Origin: CAZDXB01 sp964509335
Lineage (GTDB): Bacteria > Bacteroidota > Ignavibacteria > Kapaibacteriales > UBA2268
DNA: 64,000 bases
NCBI GenBank assembly: GCA_964509335.1
Contig: CAZDXB010000005.1
Location: 62,001 to 126,000, forward strand
Direction of reading: 5' to 3'
In this document: piece after piece, positions 42,394 through 51,461 of the stretch
How the letters are laid out: each line of letters opens with the position of its first letter
Position numbering within the stretch: position 1 is the first letter of the stretch
The notes under the pieces: generated by a model
What the model was told of the DNA's origin: nothing
What the model saw: the letters and a program-made list of their open reading frames with translations, nothing else
Database searches by the model: none
Translations under genes and position numbers: made by a program

Positions 42394-44781
42394 TTAATCA
42401 AAAGGGAAATCGAAAGTAAGAAACCATCCGAAATTGCCGCTCGCGACGGGTCCCAGCCCCCAAGAAGCCCCCGCTCCGAAATATATTACGTTGCTTACAA
42501 AGGTCGGAATTCTCTTTGCCGTAACGCCCGCTTCCGAATACATTAAGCCGCGAGTGTCTTTATAATATCCGCCGGATTCATATTTCCCCACGGAATAGTT
42601 GAACGCCAAATCCAAGCCTCTTCCTTGGTAAAGTCTAATCCCTAGCGCTCTCCATAATATATCCGACGTTTCAAATTCAAAACGAGCCGCAAAATATCTT
42701 TTGCCCGCGTATTTTGATATTGGCGCGGAGTAAAACGCCCCTTTTAATCCAATAAATAAATCTCTCGTTCTCATTTTATGGATATATTGAATAGGCGTTT
42801 TGTCGGCTGTGAGTCCCGCGTCCACAAGGACGTTTAGCATCATAGGCTTGTAACCGGTGTAAAAAGTGGGAACGGAGAACTCCAATCTGCCGTCCGTTCT
42901 ATAAAAGCCTTTCTCGTCGGGTCTTATTCCGTATAAACTCTTAAGAGACAAACTCAAATCATAATTCGGTCCCAAATTTAAAGCGTTTCGAAAATTGTAT
43001 TTCGCCGAGCCTCCAATCGTTTGAAACTCGCCCTCCATAACTGCGGGATTCTCTCTCCAGCCCATTTCCTTAAATATTGAACGGTTCGTGTTCGTCGATA
43101 AATTGAAATTTCTTGAACGCTCGTATCTCGCCGATAAATCTAAATTTCCGATTTCAGCGTTCGCCTCGATTTCAAAACCTTCGCTTTTATAAAAGTCGTA
43201 ATAGTCAACGTGGAAAAAGCCGGCGATAAGAGTATTCACCAATCTATGATAATGTTCTTCTCGACCTATGATTGATAATTTGGAAAAAACCGTTCCAGTA
43301 AGTTCAAAATCGGCGTATCTCGATATATCAAAATCGTATGAAAGGGAAGCTCTTCCGATAGGCTTTTGCAATCCGAAACTGAACGCGCCGGTTCCGTTTA
43401 GGCTCAAGTTTTTATAGCTCGCGCTGGGCGACAAGCCGAACGATACCGACCCAACTCGGTTGAAGTCAACGTAAGGCATTAACAAAGTATATCGGAAGTC
43501 GCTCCTCTCCCCTTCGCTTCGCTTGGCGCTCGTGTCCGCTTTTACCAAACTGTCAACTTGCGCGTAGATTCTTTCTTCTTTGCGGCTCAACTCCAGCATT
43601 GAATTTCGCGCCCAGTAGTCGGTTTGGGAGGAATCCGCCAATGCGGCGACGGTTAATGATTTAATATCCGGCTCGTAAATCGAATCCGGCAACGGCTCGT
43701 TCACCGTAACGTCGCTATAAATGCTGGTGGCGTTAATGTTGACGCTGACGTCCATCAAACCTTTAACCACGTCAACCGCCGCTTTCGCTCTCACTTTTAA
43801 ATATCCCGGATACCAAACGTCTTTTTTCGCCTCTTCGAATTTTTGAACTATTCTAACGCTGTCAACAAAAGAAATTGCGGTTTCTTCGGACGGATGCAAG
43901 TCCGCCTCGACTATATCATAACTGCCTTCGACGATTTTGATTACGCCCTCTAAACCGGGGAAAACTTCCGTCTGAGGTTTAACGCCGATTTCGTAGATAA
44001 ATCTATCGTCCAAAATATTTCTTCCCAGCATTTCGTAATCATAGAAATCCAGCGCGTCCGAACTCAGAGGCGTTACGAATTTCGCGTCGATAAACTTGAT
44101 TTCGTCGTCGTATAAATTGAAGAAACTGCCGAGAGCCATTAAATTTTTTTCCGGGTCCAAATTCGACGTTTGTCTCCGTTGTATAATCTCCGTTTTGTAA
44201 ACATTCTCCTCGTAGTCGTTGAATCTTCGGGAGTAAGTCTCCATAATAAACATCTTATAATATTCTGGTACTTCTTCGCCGAAAGTCGCCGTTATAGAAA
44301 CCGAATTATTGTCCGCTTTCGCGAAGACGCTGCCGTCCAACTCCATAACGAGCTTAGAGTATAGCTTGCCTTGCATAGTCTTTAATTTCTTTTGATTGTC
44401 TTCTTTTCTCCCTATAGCTCTTTTTATTACTTCTTCCGGCTCTATATCGCCCACAACCGTCGCTTTGTTCAAGCGAACCGGCGAAGGCTGCAATTTAACT
44501 ATAACGGAATCCTGATTGTTCGAAACTTCGACAAATTTTGTATTGTAGCCGATAGATTTGATTTTTAGCTTGACTCCTTGTTCGAGAAATGGAACTCTAA
44601 AAAAGCCGCGGGTGGATGAATACGCGCCTTTATTTGTCCCCGCTACTCTAATCGAGGCTCCGGGTATAGGCGAGCCGTCTTTTTCGTTTATTATTCGTCC
44701 GGAAATTGAATAACCGGAATCCGCCGTCAATAAGTTGGCTGTAAAAAATAAGAACGATAAGATAAATAGAGTTAATTTCAT
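42394..44781 (-). CDS. DUF5686-like protein: CarboxypepD regulatory domain plus beta-barrel
   Basis: A 795-residue envelope protein. I chose ATG 44781 (MKLTLFILSFLFFTANLLTADS), which gives a clean signal peptide; the frame extends nine codons further upstream. An N-terminal CarboxypepD_reg-like domain (YSISGRIINEKDGSPIPGASIRVAGTNKGAYS) is followed by a linker and DUF5686 region (DIEPEEVIKRAIGRKEDNQKKLKTMQGKLYSKL), then a C-terminal barrel of ~350 residues ending in FGWFLTFDFPFD with a terminal aromatic pattern. Such proteins are outer-membrane proteins widespread in Bacteroidota and often accompany peptidoglycan or polysaccharide functions, but the role is not settled. Co-directional with the DUF3108 gene. 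Confidence 0.85.
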   Translation of the reverse strand: MKLTLFILSFLFFTANLLTADSGYSISGRIINEKDGSPIPGASIRVAGTNKGAYSSTRGFFRVPFLEQGVKLKIKSIGYNTKFVEVSNNQDSVIVKLQPSPVRLNKATVVGDIEPEEVIKRAIGRKEDNQKKLKTMQGKLYSKLVMELDGSVFAKADNNSVSITATFGEEVPEYYKMFIMETYSRRFNDYEENVYKTEIIQRRQTSNLDPEKNLMALGSFFNLYDDEIKFIDAKFVTPLSSDALDFYDYEMLGRNILDDRFIYEIGVKPQTEVFPGLEGVIKIVEGSYDIVEADLHPSEETAISFVDSVRIVQKFEEAKKDVWYPGYLKVRAKAAVDVVKGLMDVSVNINATSIYSDVTVNEPLPDSIYEPDIKSLTVAALADSSQTDYWARNSMLELSRKEERIYAQVDSLVKADTSAKRSEGERSDFRYTLLMPYVDFNRVGSVSFGLSPSASYKNLSLNGTGAFSFGLQKPIGRASLSYDFDISRYADFELTGTVFSKLSIIGREEHYHRLVNTLIAGFFHVDYYDFYKSEGFEIEANAEIGNLDLSARYERSRNFNLSTNTNRSIFKEMGWRENPAVMEGEFQTIGGSAKYNFRNALNLGPNYDLSLSLKSLYGIRPDEKGFYRTDGRLEFSVPTFYTGYKPMMLNVLVDAGLTADKTPIQYIHKMRTRDLFIGLKGAFYSAPISKYAGKRYFAARFEFETSDILWRALGIRLYQGRGLDLAFNYSVGKYESGGYYKDTRGLMYSEAGVTAKRIPTFVSNVIYFGAGASWGLGPVASGNFGWFLTFDFPFD

Positions 44782-45046
44782 TTTAATCGCTCGCGCATTC
44801 TTGAACAAAATATTTCTTTTAAGTATTCTACTCTACGCAAAAATCGCGAAAAAGTTTTCTCGAAAAGAATAATAATTAAATCGCGAAATACGCCAATTGG
44901 ATATTTTTATTAACGGTATTTTCGGACTTAAGCTAAGGAGCGCCTAAATAATATTTACGCCTCGCTTAAACAATTCTTGAATATTACAGCTTATTTTATT
45001 AGTTTTGTTTCAGTTATAATAACTTTGACGATAATGGGAGCTTCGG

Positions 45047-45493
45047 ATGAAAAGTAAGTTAATGCCGCCGAGCTATTTTAACGGATGTTTAATCGTTAGT
45101 TTCGTTTTATTACTATTGCTTCCTATTTATTTGGGAATAGCCGCGCCTTATAATTATTTGGGCATATTATTAATCGCTTTCGGTATAGTATTGAACTTGT
45201 GGGCTGATAAGCTGATAAAGAAATTTGAGACGACGGTTAAGCCTTACGAAAAACCGAGTTATCTAATAACTAACGGACCTTTCCGAATTAGCCGCCATCC
45301 AATGTATTTTGGAATGGCGTCGATACTATTCGGCGGGGCGGTTATATTCGACTCGCTGTGGTTCTTAATTTGCGGAGTTTTGTATATTATTTCCGTCGAG
45401 ATTCTGTTTATTTCAAAGGAGGAAAATAATATGAAGGCGGCTTTCGGCGAGCAGTTTCTTGAATACAAAAAGAAAGTTAGGCGTTGGATTTAA
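45047..45493 (+). CDS. Isoprenylcysteine carboxyl methyltransferase-like membrane protein
   Basis: A 148-residue membrane protein with about four helices. The catalytic region KPYEKPSYLITNGPFRISRHPMYFGM (from about 64 to 89) holds the RHPMY motif that binds S-adenosylmethionine in the ICMT/PEMT family, followed by Glu residues of the last helix (VEILFISKEENNMKAAFGEQFLEYKKKVRRWI). In bacteria such enzymes methylate lipids or small isoprenoid-like substrates; a specific substrate is unknown. A TAACTTTG element at 45020-45027 could be a promoter -7 box. The MBL-fold gene starts two bases after its stop and is probably co-transcribed. Confidence 0.88.
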   Translation: MKSKLMPPSYFNGCLIVSFVLLLLLPIYLGIAAPYNYLGILLIAFGIVLNLWADKLIKKFETTVKPYEKPSYLITNGPFRISRHPMYFGMASILFGGAVIFDSLWFLICGVLYIISVEILFISKEENNMKAAFGEQFLEYKKKVRRWI

Positions 45494-45494
45494 A

Positions 45495-46379
45495 TTGTTT
45501 GCGAAACTTAAATATTGTTCTTACTTTTTAATTGTAACTTTATTAACAATTAGCGTATTAGCGTTCGTTAAATGCGACGGATACGAGGAGGATAAAATAA
45601 TGAACGAGAAAAAAGAAATACCGGAAAGCGAGCCAAAAGACACGTTAAACGTTGAAATAAAAATTGTTTACGACAACGTATCTATAGACGGCTTCAAAGC
45701 CGACTGGGGTTTTTCCTGCCTTATAGCCGATTCAATTTTGTTCGACACCGGCGACGAAGGAGATATACTGCTATCGAATTTGAGTAAATTCGGAGCGGAT
45801 TTATCGAAAATCAAAACGGTCGTTATTTCCCACAACCATCACGACCACTACGGCGGCTTGCGCGATTTGGTTAAAGCGGCGAAGAATTTGGAAAAGATTT
45901 ACTGTCCGCCCGACGCCGTCGAAACGGTGGAATCCGCCGCGAAAGGAAGCGAAGCCGAAATAATCGTAGCGGACGAGTTCTTAAAAATAACCGAGAACGT
46001 TTACAGCGCTAAGTCGATAGACGGCGAATATAAGAACAATCCTATACAAGAGGTTTCCTTAATAATGACGGAGGGAAACAAGATAGGCGTTATAACCGGC
46101 TGCTCGCATCCGGGCGTCGAAAATATAGTCGAAGCGATAGCCGACCAATACCCAAACAAAAAAATCAAGTTCGTTATCGGCGGTTTTCATTTGATAGGCA
46201 AAAGCGAAAGTCAACTTAAGTCCGTTTACGAGAAGCTAAAGAAACTAGGAGTCGAAAAACTTGGCCCCGCCCACTGCAGCGGCGAAGACGCGAAGGATTT
46301 CTTTAAGGAGTTATACGGCGACGATTATATTTTTACTTCCGCTGGAGTTGTTTTGGAAATCGAAGAATTGATGAAATAG
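45495..46379 (+). CDS. Exported metallo-beta-lactamase-fold hydrolase (COG1237-like)
   Basis: A 294-residue protein, starting at a TTG right after the ICMT stop; a longer in-frame start at 45459 overlaps the ICMT gene. An N-terminal hydrophobic segment (LIVTLLTISVLAFVKC) looks like a membrane anchor or lipoprotein signal. The MBL zinc site is VISHNHHDHYGG (H-x-H-x-D-H), followed by GVITGCSHPGVENIV and FVIGGFHLIG, the pattern of COG1237 proteins related to archaeal dihydropterin-6-yl-methyl-aminobenzene 5'-phosphate synthases. The CSH motif is typical of that clan. Substrate unknown. The end is followed by a 277-base gap before the redox cluster. Confidence 0.83.
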   Translation: MFAKLKYCSYFLIVTLLTISVLAFVKCDGYEEDKIMNEKKEIPESEPKDTLNVEIKIVYDNVSIDGFKADWGFSCLIADSILFDTGDEGDILLSNLSKFGADLSKIKTVVISHNHHDHYGGLRDLVKAAKNLEKIYCPPDAVETVESAAKGSEAEIIVADEFLKITENVYSAKSIDGEYKNNPIQEVSLIMTEGNKIGVITGCSHPGVENIVEAIADQYPNKKIKFVIGGFHLIGKSESQLKSVYEKLKKLGVEKLGPAHCSGEDAKDFFKELYGDDYIFTSAGVVLEIEELMK

Positions 46380-46656
46380 ACGCTAAAACGGTCAGTTTTT
46401 TAAACGCAAAAAAATTCAATCCAAAAGCGCGACAACAACGCATATACAAAAATAATTTAATTTTGGAAAAATCGCAATTTTTATATAGGCGGTTAGCCTT
46501 GCCTAGTCGCTATTCTACTATGATTTTTATTTCATTCAACAATATCGGCTCATTTGGAACTAAGATTTTCGATTCTTTATATTTGCAGTTATATTTTTGC
46601 GTCGAAAGCTCTTGAGAAAACGAATTCGTTCTATAAAATATACGGCGGGATAAATC

Positions 46657-47490
46657 ATGAGTTCAGAAACCGTTTTAGCTATAATTAACAAAAACAAAGT
46701 CCACGGCGACGGGGTGATTTCAATTCTAGACGAAATCCAGTCAAAGTATGGATACCTTCCCGAAGACGCTCTAAGAATGGTTGCGGACAAATTAAAGAGA
46801 CCCTTAACCGAAATATACGGAGTGGCGACGTTTTACAAATCCTTTAGCTTAATACCCAAAGGCGACAATCATATAACCGTATGTTTGGGCACCGCCTGCC
46901 ACGTTAGAGGCGGACCGGCGATAGCCGACGAGTTCCAAAAACAATTGGGAATCGCGCCCGGCGAAACGTCGGAAGATAGGAGATACTCTCTGGAGACCGT
47001 CAATTGCCTCGGAGCTTGCGCTTTGGGTCCCGTAGTCGTGGTTAACGGCAGATACAAATCCAAAGTAAAAGAAAACAAAGTAAAAGGAATAATCGAAGAA
47101 GCCGACAAAGAATTAGATTCGGTTGACTTCCATAAAGCAGAGGGAGCTTTCCCAATAGAAGTAAGTTGTTTAAAGTGCAATCATAGCTTAATGGACCCAT
47201 ACGTTCTTATCGACGGCAAACCTTCCATCAGACTAACTATGTCTTTCGGCAGAAAACACGGTTCTTTGCGCCTGACTTCTATTTACGGCAGCTACAAAAT
47301 TAAAACCGAGTACGAGATACCTATGGATACGGTAGTTCAATTTTTCTGCCCGCATTGCCATACGGAATTTAGAGGAGGTCCGAGTTGCCCCGAGTGCGGC
47401 GAAAGTATGGTGCCAATGCGAGTAAAAGGCGGGGGTATAGTTTACATCTGCCCGCGTAGAGGCTGTAGCGGACATTTGCTTGATATATGA
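46657..47490 (+). CDS. NuoE-like [2Fe-2S] subunit with C-terminal zinc-ribbon-like extension
   Basis: A 277-residue protein. Residues 1-155 are a NuoE/HoxE thioredoxin-like subunit whose four ligands for a [2Fe-2S] cluster are Cys76, Cys81, Cys117 and Cys121 (VCLGTACHVRGGP, VNCLGACALGP). Normal NuoE ends there. Here about 120 extra residues follow, with a CxxC (171, 174), a zinc-ribbon-like set (Cys231, 234, 244, 247; FCPHCHTEFRGGPSCPECG) and a last pair (265, 270). The extension could bind zinc or another Fe-S cluster, or dock a partner. It starts the four-gene redox operon and is 40 bases before the NuoF-GltD gene. NuoE passes electrons in NADH-oxidising modules with NuoF. Confidence 0.9.
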   Translation: MSSETVLAIINKNKVHGDGVISILDEIQSKYGYLPEDALRMVADKLKRPLTEIYGVATFYKSFSLIPKGDNHITVCLGTACHVRGGPAIADEFQKQLGIAPGETSEDRRYSLETVNCLGACALGPVVVVNGRYKSKVKENKVKGIIEEADKELDSVDFHKAEGAFPIEVSCLKCNHSLMDPYVLIDGKPSIRLTMSFGRKHGSLRLTSIYGSYKIKTEYEIPMDTVVQFFCPHCHTEFRGGPSCPECGESMVPMRVKGGGIVYICPRRGCSGHLLDI

Positions 47491-47530
47491 TGTTGAAAAA
47501 TATGATTATTTAAAATAGAAGGAGTTTTAA

Positions 47531-50500
47531 ATGCCGAACGCGTCTTCATTTGAGAAGCTTGAGAGATTGAATTCGATGCGGGAGCTTGAAATACTTTACA
47601 AAAGGTTGGCTAATTATCTTGCCATAGAGAAACCTCAGCTTGTGATTTGCGCGGGCACGGCTTGCCACGCGAGCGGTTCCAAGGGAATCATTCGAGTCAT
47701 AAAGCAATATTTTATAGAGAATCAACTTCAAGATAAAATATCTTTAAAAATTATCGGGTGCCACGGTTTTTGCGAAATGGGACCGTCGATTTTGGTTAAA
47801 CCGCAGGGCGCTTTTTATCCTCAAGTAAAACCGGAAAGCGTCCCCAAAATAGTTGACGCCGTTATCGACGACGACTACGTCGAAGAATTGATTTACAGCG
47901 ATTCCGAAATCGGCAAGAAATATTACGAACACAACGAAATCCCATTTTTTAAAAAACAAGTCAGAAGCCTGCTCGAATCAATTGAATATATCGACCCAAT
48001 CAGGATTTACGAATATTTAGCGCACTCCGGCTACAAAGCTTTGTTAAACGTTTTGGGCGAGATGGATCCGAGCGAGGTAATAAAGGAAGTAACAGCCTCG
48101 AAAATAAGAGGCAGAGGCGGAGCCGGCTTCCCCACCGGAGTGAAATGGGAAATGCTCGCAAATAAGAAAGGATACAAAAACAAATATATTATTTGCAACG
48201 CCGACGAAGGCGACCCGGGAGCTTATATGGACGGCAACCTTCTGGCGGGCAATCCCAATGGCGTTATTGAAGGAATGATAATCGGAGCTTACGCTACCGG
48301 AGCTACCGAAGGCGTCGTTTATGTCAGAAACGAATATCCATTGTCGATTAAGAATCTCTCTATCGCTTTGAGGCAAGCGAGAGATATGGGGTTGCTCGGC
48401 AAGAACATTTTAGGAACTGGTTTCGATTTTGATATTAGAATAGTAAGAGGCGCCGGAGCTTTTGTATGCGGCGAGGAGACGGCTCTTATCAGGTCCGTCG
48501 AAGGCAAAGTCGGCGAGCCGCGCCAACGGCCGCCGTATCCCGTCGAAGAAGGACTCTACGGACAACCGACGATAATCAATAACGTAGAAACTTGGGCGAA
48601 TATCCCGCTGATAATCCGAAAAGGCGGCAAAGAATACGCAAAAATCGGAACTAAAGGAAGTACTGGAACAAAGATATTTAGCCTCGTTGGAAAAATTAAA
48701 AATACCGGCTTAGTCGAAGTTCCGATGGGAATGACTATAAAAGAAATTGTTTACGATATAGGCGGCGGCTCCGATAGCGACGCTAAAATCAAAGCAGTGC
48801 AGACCGGAGGACCGTCCGGCGGTTGTATTCCCGTCGATAAATTCGACTTGCCTATAGATTACGACAGTTTGAACGAAGCCGGCTCTATTATGGGCTCCGG
48901 CGGAATGATTGTAATGGACGAAAAGACTTGTATGGTTGACGTCGCCAAGTACTTCGTAGGATTCCTCAAAGACGAATCTTGCGGCAAATGCTTCACCTGC
49001 CGCAAAGGAACGCAAAGGATGTACGAAATACTCGACGACATAACGAGCGGCAGAGGCTCTTTAGAACAACTTGATTTGCTTGAAGAATTAGCTTTAGTAA
49101 TTAAGGACACGACGATGTGCGGCTTGGGACAAACTGCTCCCAATCCGGTTTTATCGACATTGCGATATTTTAGAAACGAATATATCGAGCATATAAAGAA
49201 TAAGCGCTGCGAAGCGGGCGTTTGCAAAGACCTGGTCGGCGCGCCTTGCCAATCCGCTTGCCCAATCGACACGGAGGCTTGGAGATATATCGCTCATATC
49301 GCTCGCGGCGAATACGAAGACGCTTATTTGGCTATTAGAGAAGCGAATCCTTTCCCCTCTGTTTGCGCGAGAGTTTGCAGCCATCCTTGCGAGAAGAGCT
49401 GCCGAGCTGGAACGGTTATGGGCGAATCGGTCGCTATAAGAGCGCTGAAAAGATTCGTAACCGATAAAGTTGACCCGAATATCTACAAGCCGAAAAAAGA
49501 AAAGCTAGAAAAAGAAAGACGCGTCGCCGTCGTTGGAGCCGGACCTTCCGGTTTAACGGCGGCGCATAAATTGTCGTTGCTGGGCTATAAAGTCAGCGTT
49601 TTCGAAAGAGCCGAAAAACCCGGCGGTATGTTGGTAAGCGGAATACCTTCTTACAGACTGCCGAAAGAGACGCTCCAAAAAGAAATCGATATGCTAATCG
49701 ACGAGAACGTTACTTTGGAATGCAACAAAGCTTTGGGCAGGGACTTTACGATTAGAACCCTGTTCGACGGCGGCTTCAAAGCAGTATATTTAGCTATGGG
49801 AGCGCACAAGAGCAAGTTGCTCGACATAGAGGGCGAGGACTTGGACGGCGTTTTCCCCGCTCTCGATTTCTTGAAGTCGTTTAATATGGAAAGCGAAAAG
49901 AAAGCGAAGGGCAAAGTAGGCGTAATTGGCGGCGGCGACTCCGCGGTGGACGCCGCTAGGGTCGCGCTAAGACAGAAAAACGTCGAGAGCGTCGCTATTC
50001 TATATAGAAGAACTCGCAAAGAGATGCCCGCTTTGCAACACGAGATAGACGCCGCTATAGACGAAGGCGTGGATTTAAAAACATTGGTCTCCCCCGTTAA
50101 AATCGAATCGAAAAGGGGCAAACTGAAAGGCGTCGTTTGCGTCAAGAATAAGTTAGGCGACGTCGATTCGAGCGGCAGAAGAAGACCGGAACCGATAAAA
50201 GGCTCCGAGGAGCTATTGCCTTTCGACACTTTAATAGTTACAATCGGCGACACCCCCGACGTCGGCTATATTAAATATATGGAGGTCGAAACAAGCCGTT
50301 GGGGAACGATTGAAGTCAACGAAGAAACGCTGGAGACGAATATCGACGGGGTATTCGCCGGCGGCGACGTCGTAACGGGTCCGAACACCGTAGTGGACGC
50401 CATAGCCGCCGGCAAGAAAGCCGCCGTAATGATGGACAGATACGTAAACGGCGAGAAATTAGCTCAACCGATGGAAAGGAAGCTACCCGAAGTTTACGTA

Positions 50501-50752
50501 GCTCCTCCGCCGGAGACCGACGAAGAAGAAGCGGAAGACGAACCGCCGAGAGTGGAACTTCCAACTATTCCGGTAAAAGACAGGAAGAACAATTTAAAGG
50601 AAGTCGAGAAAACGTTAAGCGAGGAGCGCGCTAAATACGAAGCGTTGAGATGTATGAGATGCGACCTTGAGTTTACTTACGAAGAAAATAAGAAAAGAGA
50701 ACAAGAAGATATAAAAGAACAAGTTGCCGAGGAAGGAGGCGTTAAGATATGA
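47531..50752 (+). CDS. NuoF-GltD fusion flavoprotein
   Basis: A 1073-residue fusion. Residues 1-130 are a second thioredoxin-like [2Fe-2S] domain (Cys40, 45, 77, 81). Residues 155-550 are NuoF: NADH/FMN motif GRGGAGFPTGVKW (194-206), GAGAFVCGEETALI (307-320) and the N3-type [4Fe-4S] ligands Cys484, 487, 490 and 530. Residues 560-1045 are a GltD/NfnL-type flavoprotein: an N-terminal cysteine cluster domain (C573, 577, 612, 616, 620, 624), FAD motif VVGAGPSGLTAA (667-678), NAD(P) motif GVIGGGDSAVDAA (797-809), second FAD motif FAGGDVVTGPNT and a last CMRC pair. Known partners of each module are diaphorases and glutamate synthase. Start ATG with AAGGAG upstream; ends with ATGA overlap to the HoxU-like gene. 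Confidence 0.93.
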   Translation: MPNASSFEKLERLNSMRELEILYKRLANYLAIEKPQLVICAGTACHASGSKGIIRVIKQYFIENQLQDKISLKIIGCHGFCEMGPSILVKPQGAFYPQVKPESVPKIVDAVIDDDYVEELIYSDSEIGKKYYEHNEIPFFKKQVRSLLESIEYIDPIRIYEYLAHSGYKALLNVLGEMDPSEVIKEVTASKIRGRGGAGFPTGVKWEMLANKKGYKNKYIICNADEGDPGAYMDGNLLAGNPNGVIEGMIIGAYATGATEGVVYVRNEYPLSIKNLSIALRQARDMGLLGKNILGTGFDFDIRIVRGAGAFVCGEETALIRSVEGKVGEPRQRPPYPVEEGLYGQPTIINNVETWANIPLIIRKGGKEYAKIGTKGSTGTKIFSLVGKIKNTGLVEVPMGMTIKEIVYDIGGGSDSDAKIKAVQTGGPSGGCIPVDKFDLPIDYDSLNEAGSIMGSGGMIVMDEKTCMVDVAKYFVGFLKDESCGKCFTCRKGTQRMYEILDDITSGRGSLEQLDLLEELALVIKDTTMCGLGQTAPNPVLSTLRYFRNEYIEHIKNKRCEAGVCKDLVGAPCQSACPIDTEAWRYIAHIARGEYEDAYLAIREANPFPSVCARVCSHPCEKSCRAGTVMGESVAIRALKRFVTDKVDPNIYKPKKEKLEKERRVAVVGAGPSGLTAAHKLSLLGYKVSVFERAEKPGGMLVSGIPSYRLPKETLQKEIDMLIDENVTLECNKALGRDFTIRTLFDGGFKAVYLAMGAHKSKLLDIEGEDLDGVFPALDFLKSFNMESEKKAKGKVGVIGGGDSAVDAARVALRQKNVESVAILYRRTRKEMPALQHEIDAAIDEGVDLKTLVSPVKIESKRGKLKGVVCVKNKLGDVDSSGRRRPEPIKGSEELLPFDTLIVTIGDTPDVGYIKYMEVETSRWGTIEVNEETLETNIDGVFAGGDVVTGPNTVVDAIAAGKKAAVMMDRYVNGEKLAQPMERKLPEVYVAPPPETDEEEAEDEPPRVELPTIPVKDRKNNLKEVEKTLSEERAKYEALRCMRCDLEFTYEENKKREQEDIKEQVAEEGGVKI

Positions 50753-51426
50753 TTAATTTAACCGTGAACGGAGTTAAAGTTTCCGTCGAAGAAGGAATGA
50801 CTCTACTCGAAGCCGCCGAGTTCTTAGGTATTCCAATACCTACCTTGTGCCATATGGAAGGCTTAAGTTCTTACGGAGCTTGCAGGCTTTGCGTAGTGGA
50901 AATAGGCGAAGGAGACAAAACAAAACTAGTAAGCTCTTGCACCTATCCGGCGCAAGATGGTTTAGTTGTAAGAACTTCTTCGGAAAGAGTCGTCAAAGCG
51001 CGAAAAATGGTTATCGAATTATTGCTCGCCACCTGTCCTCAATCAAAAGTAATACAAGACTTGGCGTCGAAATTCGACGTCCATCAGCAGAGGTTCAAAC
51101 AAGAGTGGGACGACTGCATCCTTTGCGGCTTGTGCGTGCGGATGTGCCATGAGCAGATGATGTCCGGCGCGATAGGCTTCCGAGGCAGAGGCGAAACGAG
51201 AAGCATCGGCACGCCTTTCGATATGCAATCGGATATTTGCCGTCAATGCGGCGGATGCATTTACGTATGCCCAGCTTGCTCGCTAAGATGCACTTACACG
51301 GACAAAGAACAAGCGATTTGCAACGGATGCGTCAACATAAGCGCCCCCTGCGTGGAAAAAGACATATTCCACGATATGATGTGCTATATGGATCCCTGCG
51401 CCGCTTGCGAAATAGTTGACAGTTAA
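50749..51426 (+). CDS. HoxU/NuoG-N-like iron-sulfur subunit
   Basis: A 225-residue iron-sulfur protein resembling the N-terminal part of NuoG or HoxU. Residues 1-80 are a plant-type ferredoxin fold with [2Fe-2S] ligands Cys34, 45, 48 and 64 (LCHMEGLSSYGACRLCVV). The His-Cys3 cluster seen in HoxU is not recognisable (ATCPQSKVIQD in its place). Two [4Fe-4S] sets follow: CILCGLCVRMC (123-133) and CRQCGGCIYVC (164-174). An extra cysteine-rich C-terminus (Cys191, 194, 201, 212, 217, 220) may hold a further centre. It should carry electrons between the NuoF-GltD flavoprotein and the GltB-type subunit or ferredoxin. ATGA overlap with the upstream gene and AGGAGG show tight coupling. Confidence 0.9.
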   Translation: MINLTVNGVKVSVEEGMTLLEAAEFLGIPIPTLCHMEGLSSYGACRLCVVEIGEGDKTKLVSSCTYPAQDGLVVRTSSERVVKARKMVIELLLATCPQSKVIQDLASKFDVHQQRFKQEWDDCILCGLCVRMCHEQMMSGAIGFRGRGETRSIGTPFDMQSDICRQCGGCIYVCPACSLRCTYTDKEQAICNGCVNISAPCVEKDIFHDMMCYMDPCAACEIVDS

Positions 51427-51461
51427 ATTATAAATTTTAAATAAAATAAGGAGATTTAAAG

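Noticed and set aside
48044..50564. Several long antisense frames in the NuoF-GltD gene
   Set aside because: No initiation signals or protein-like motifs; they arise because the sense gene is GC-rich and lacks complementary stops.
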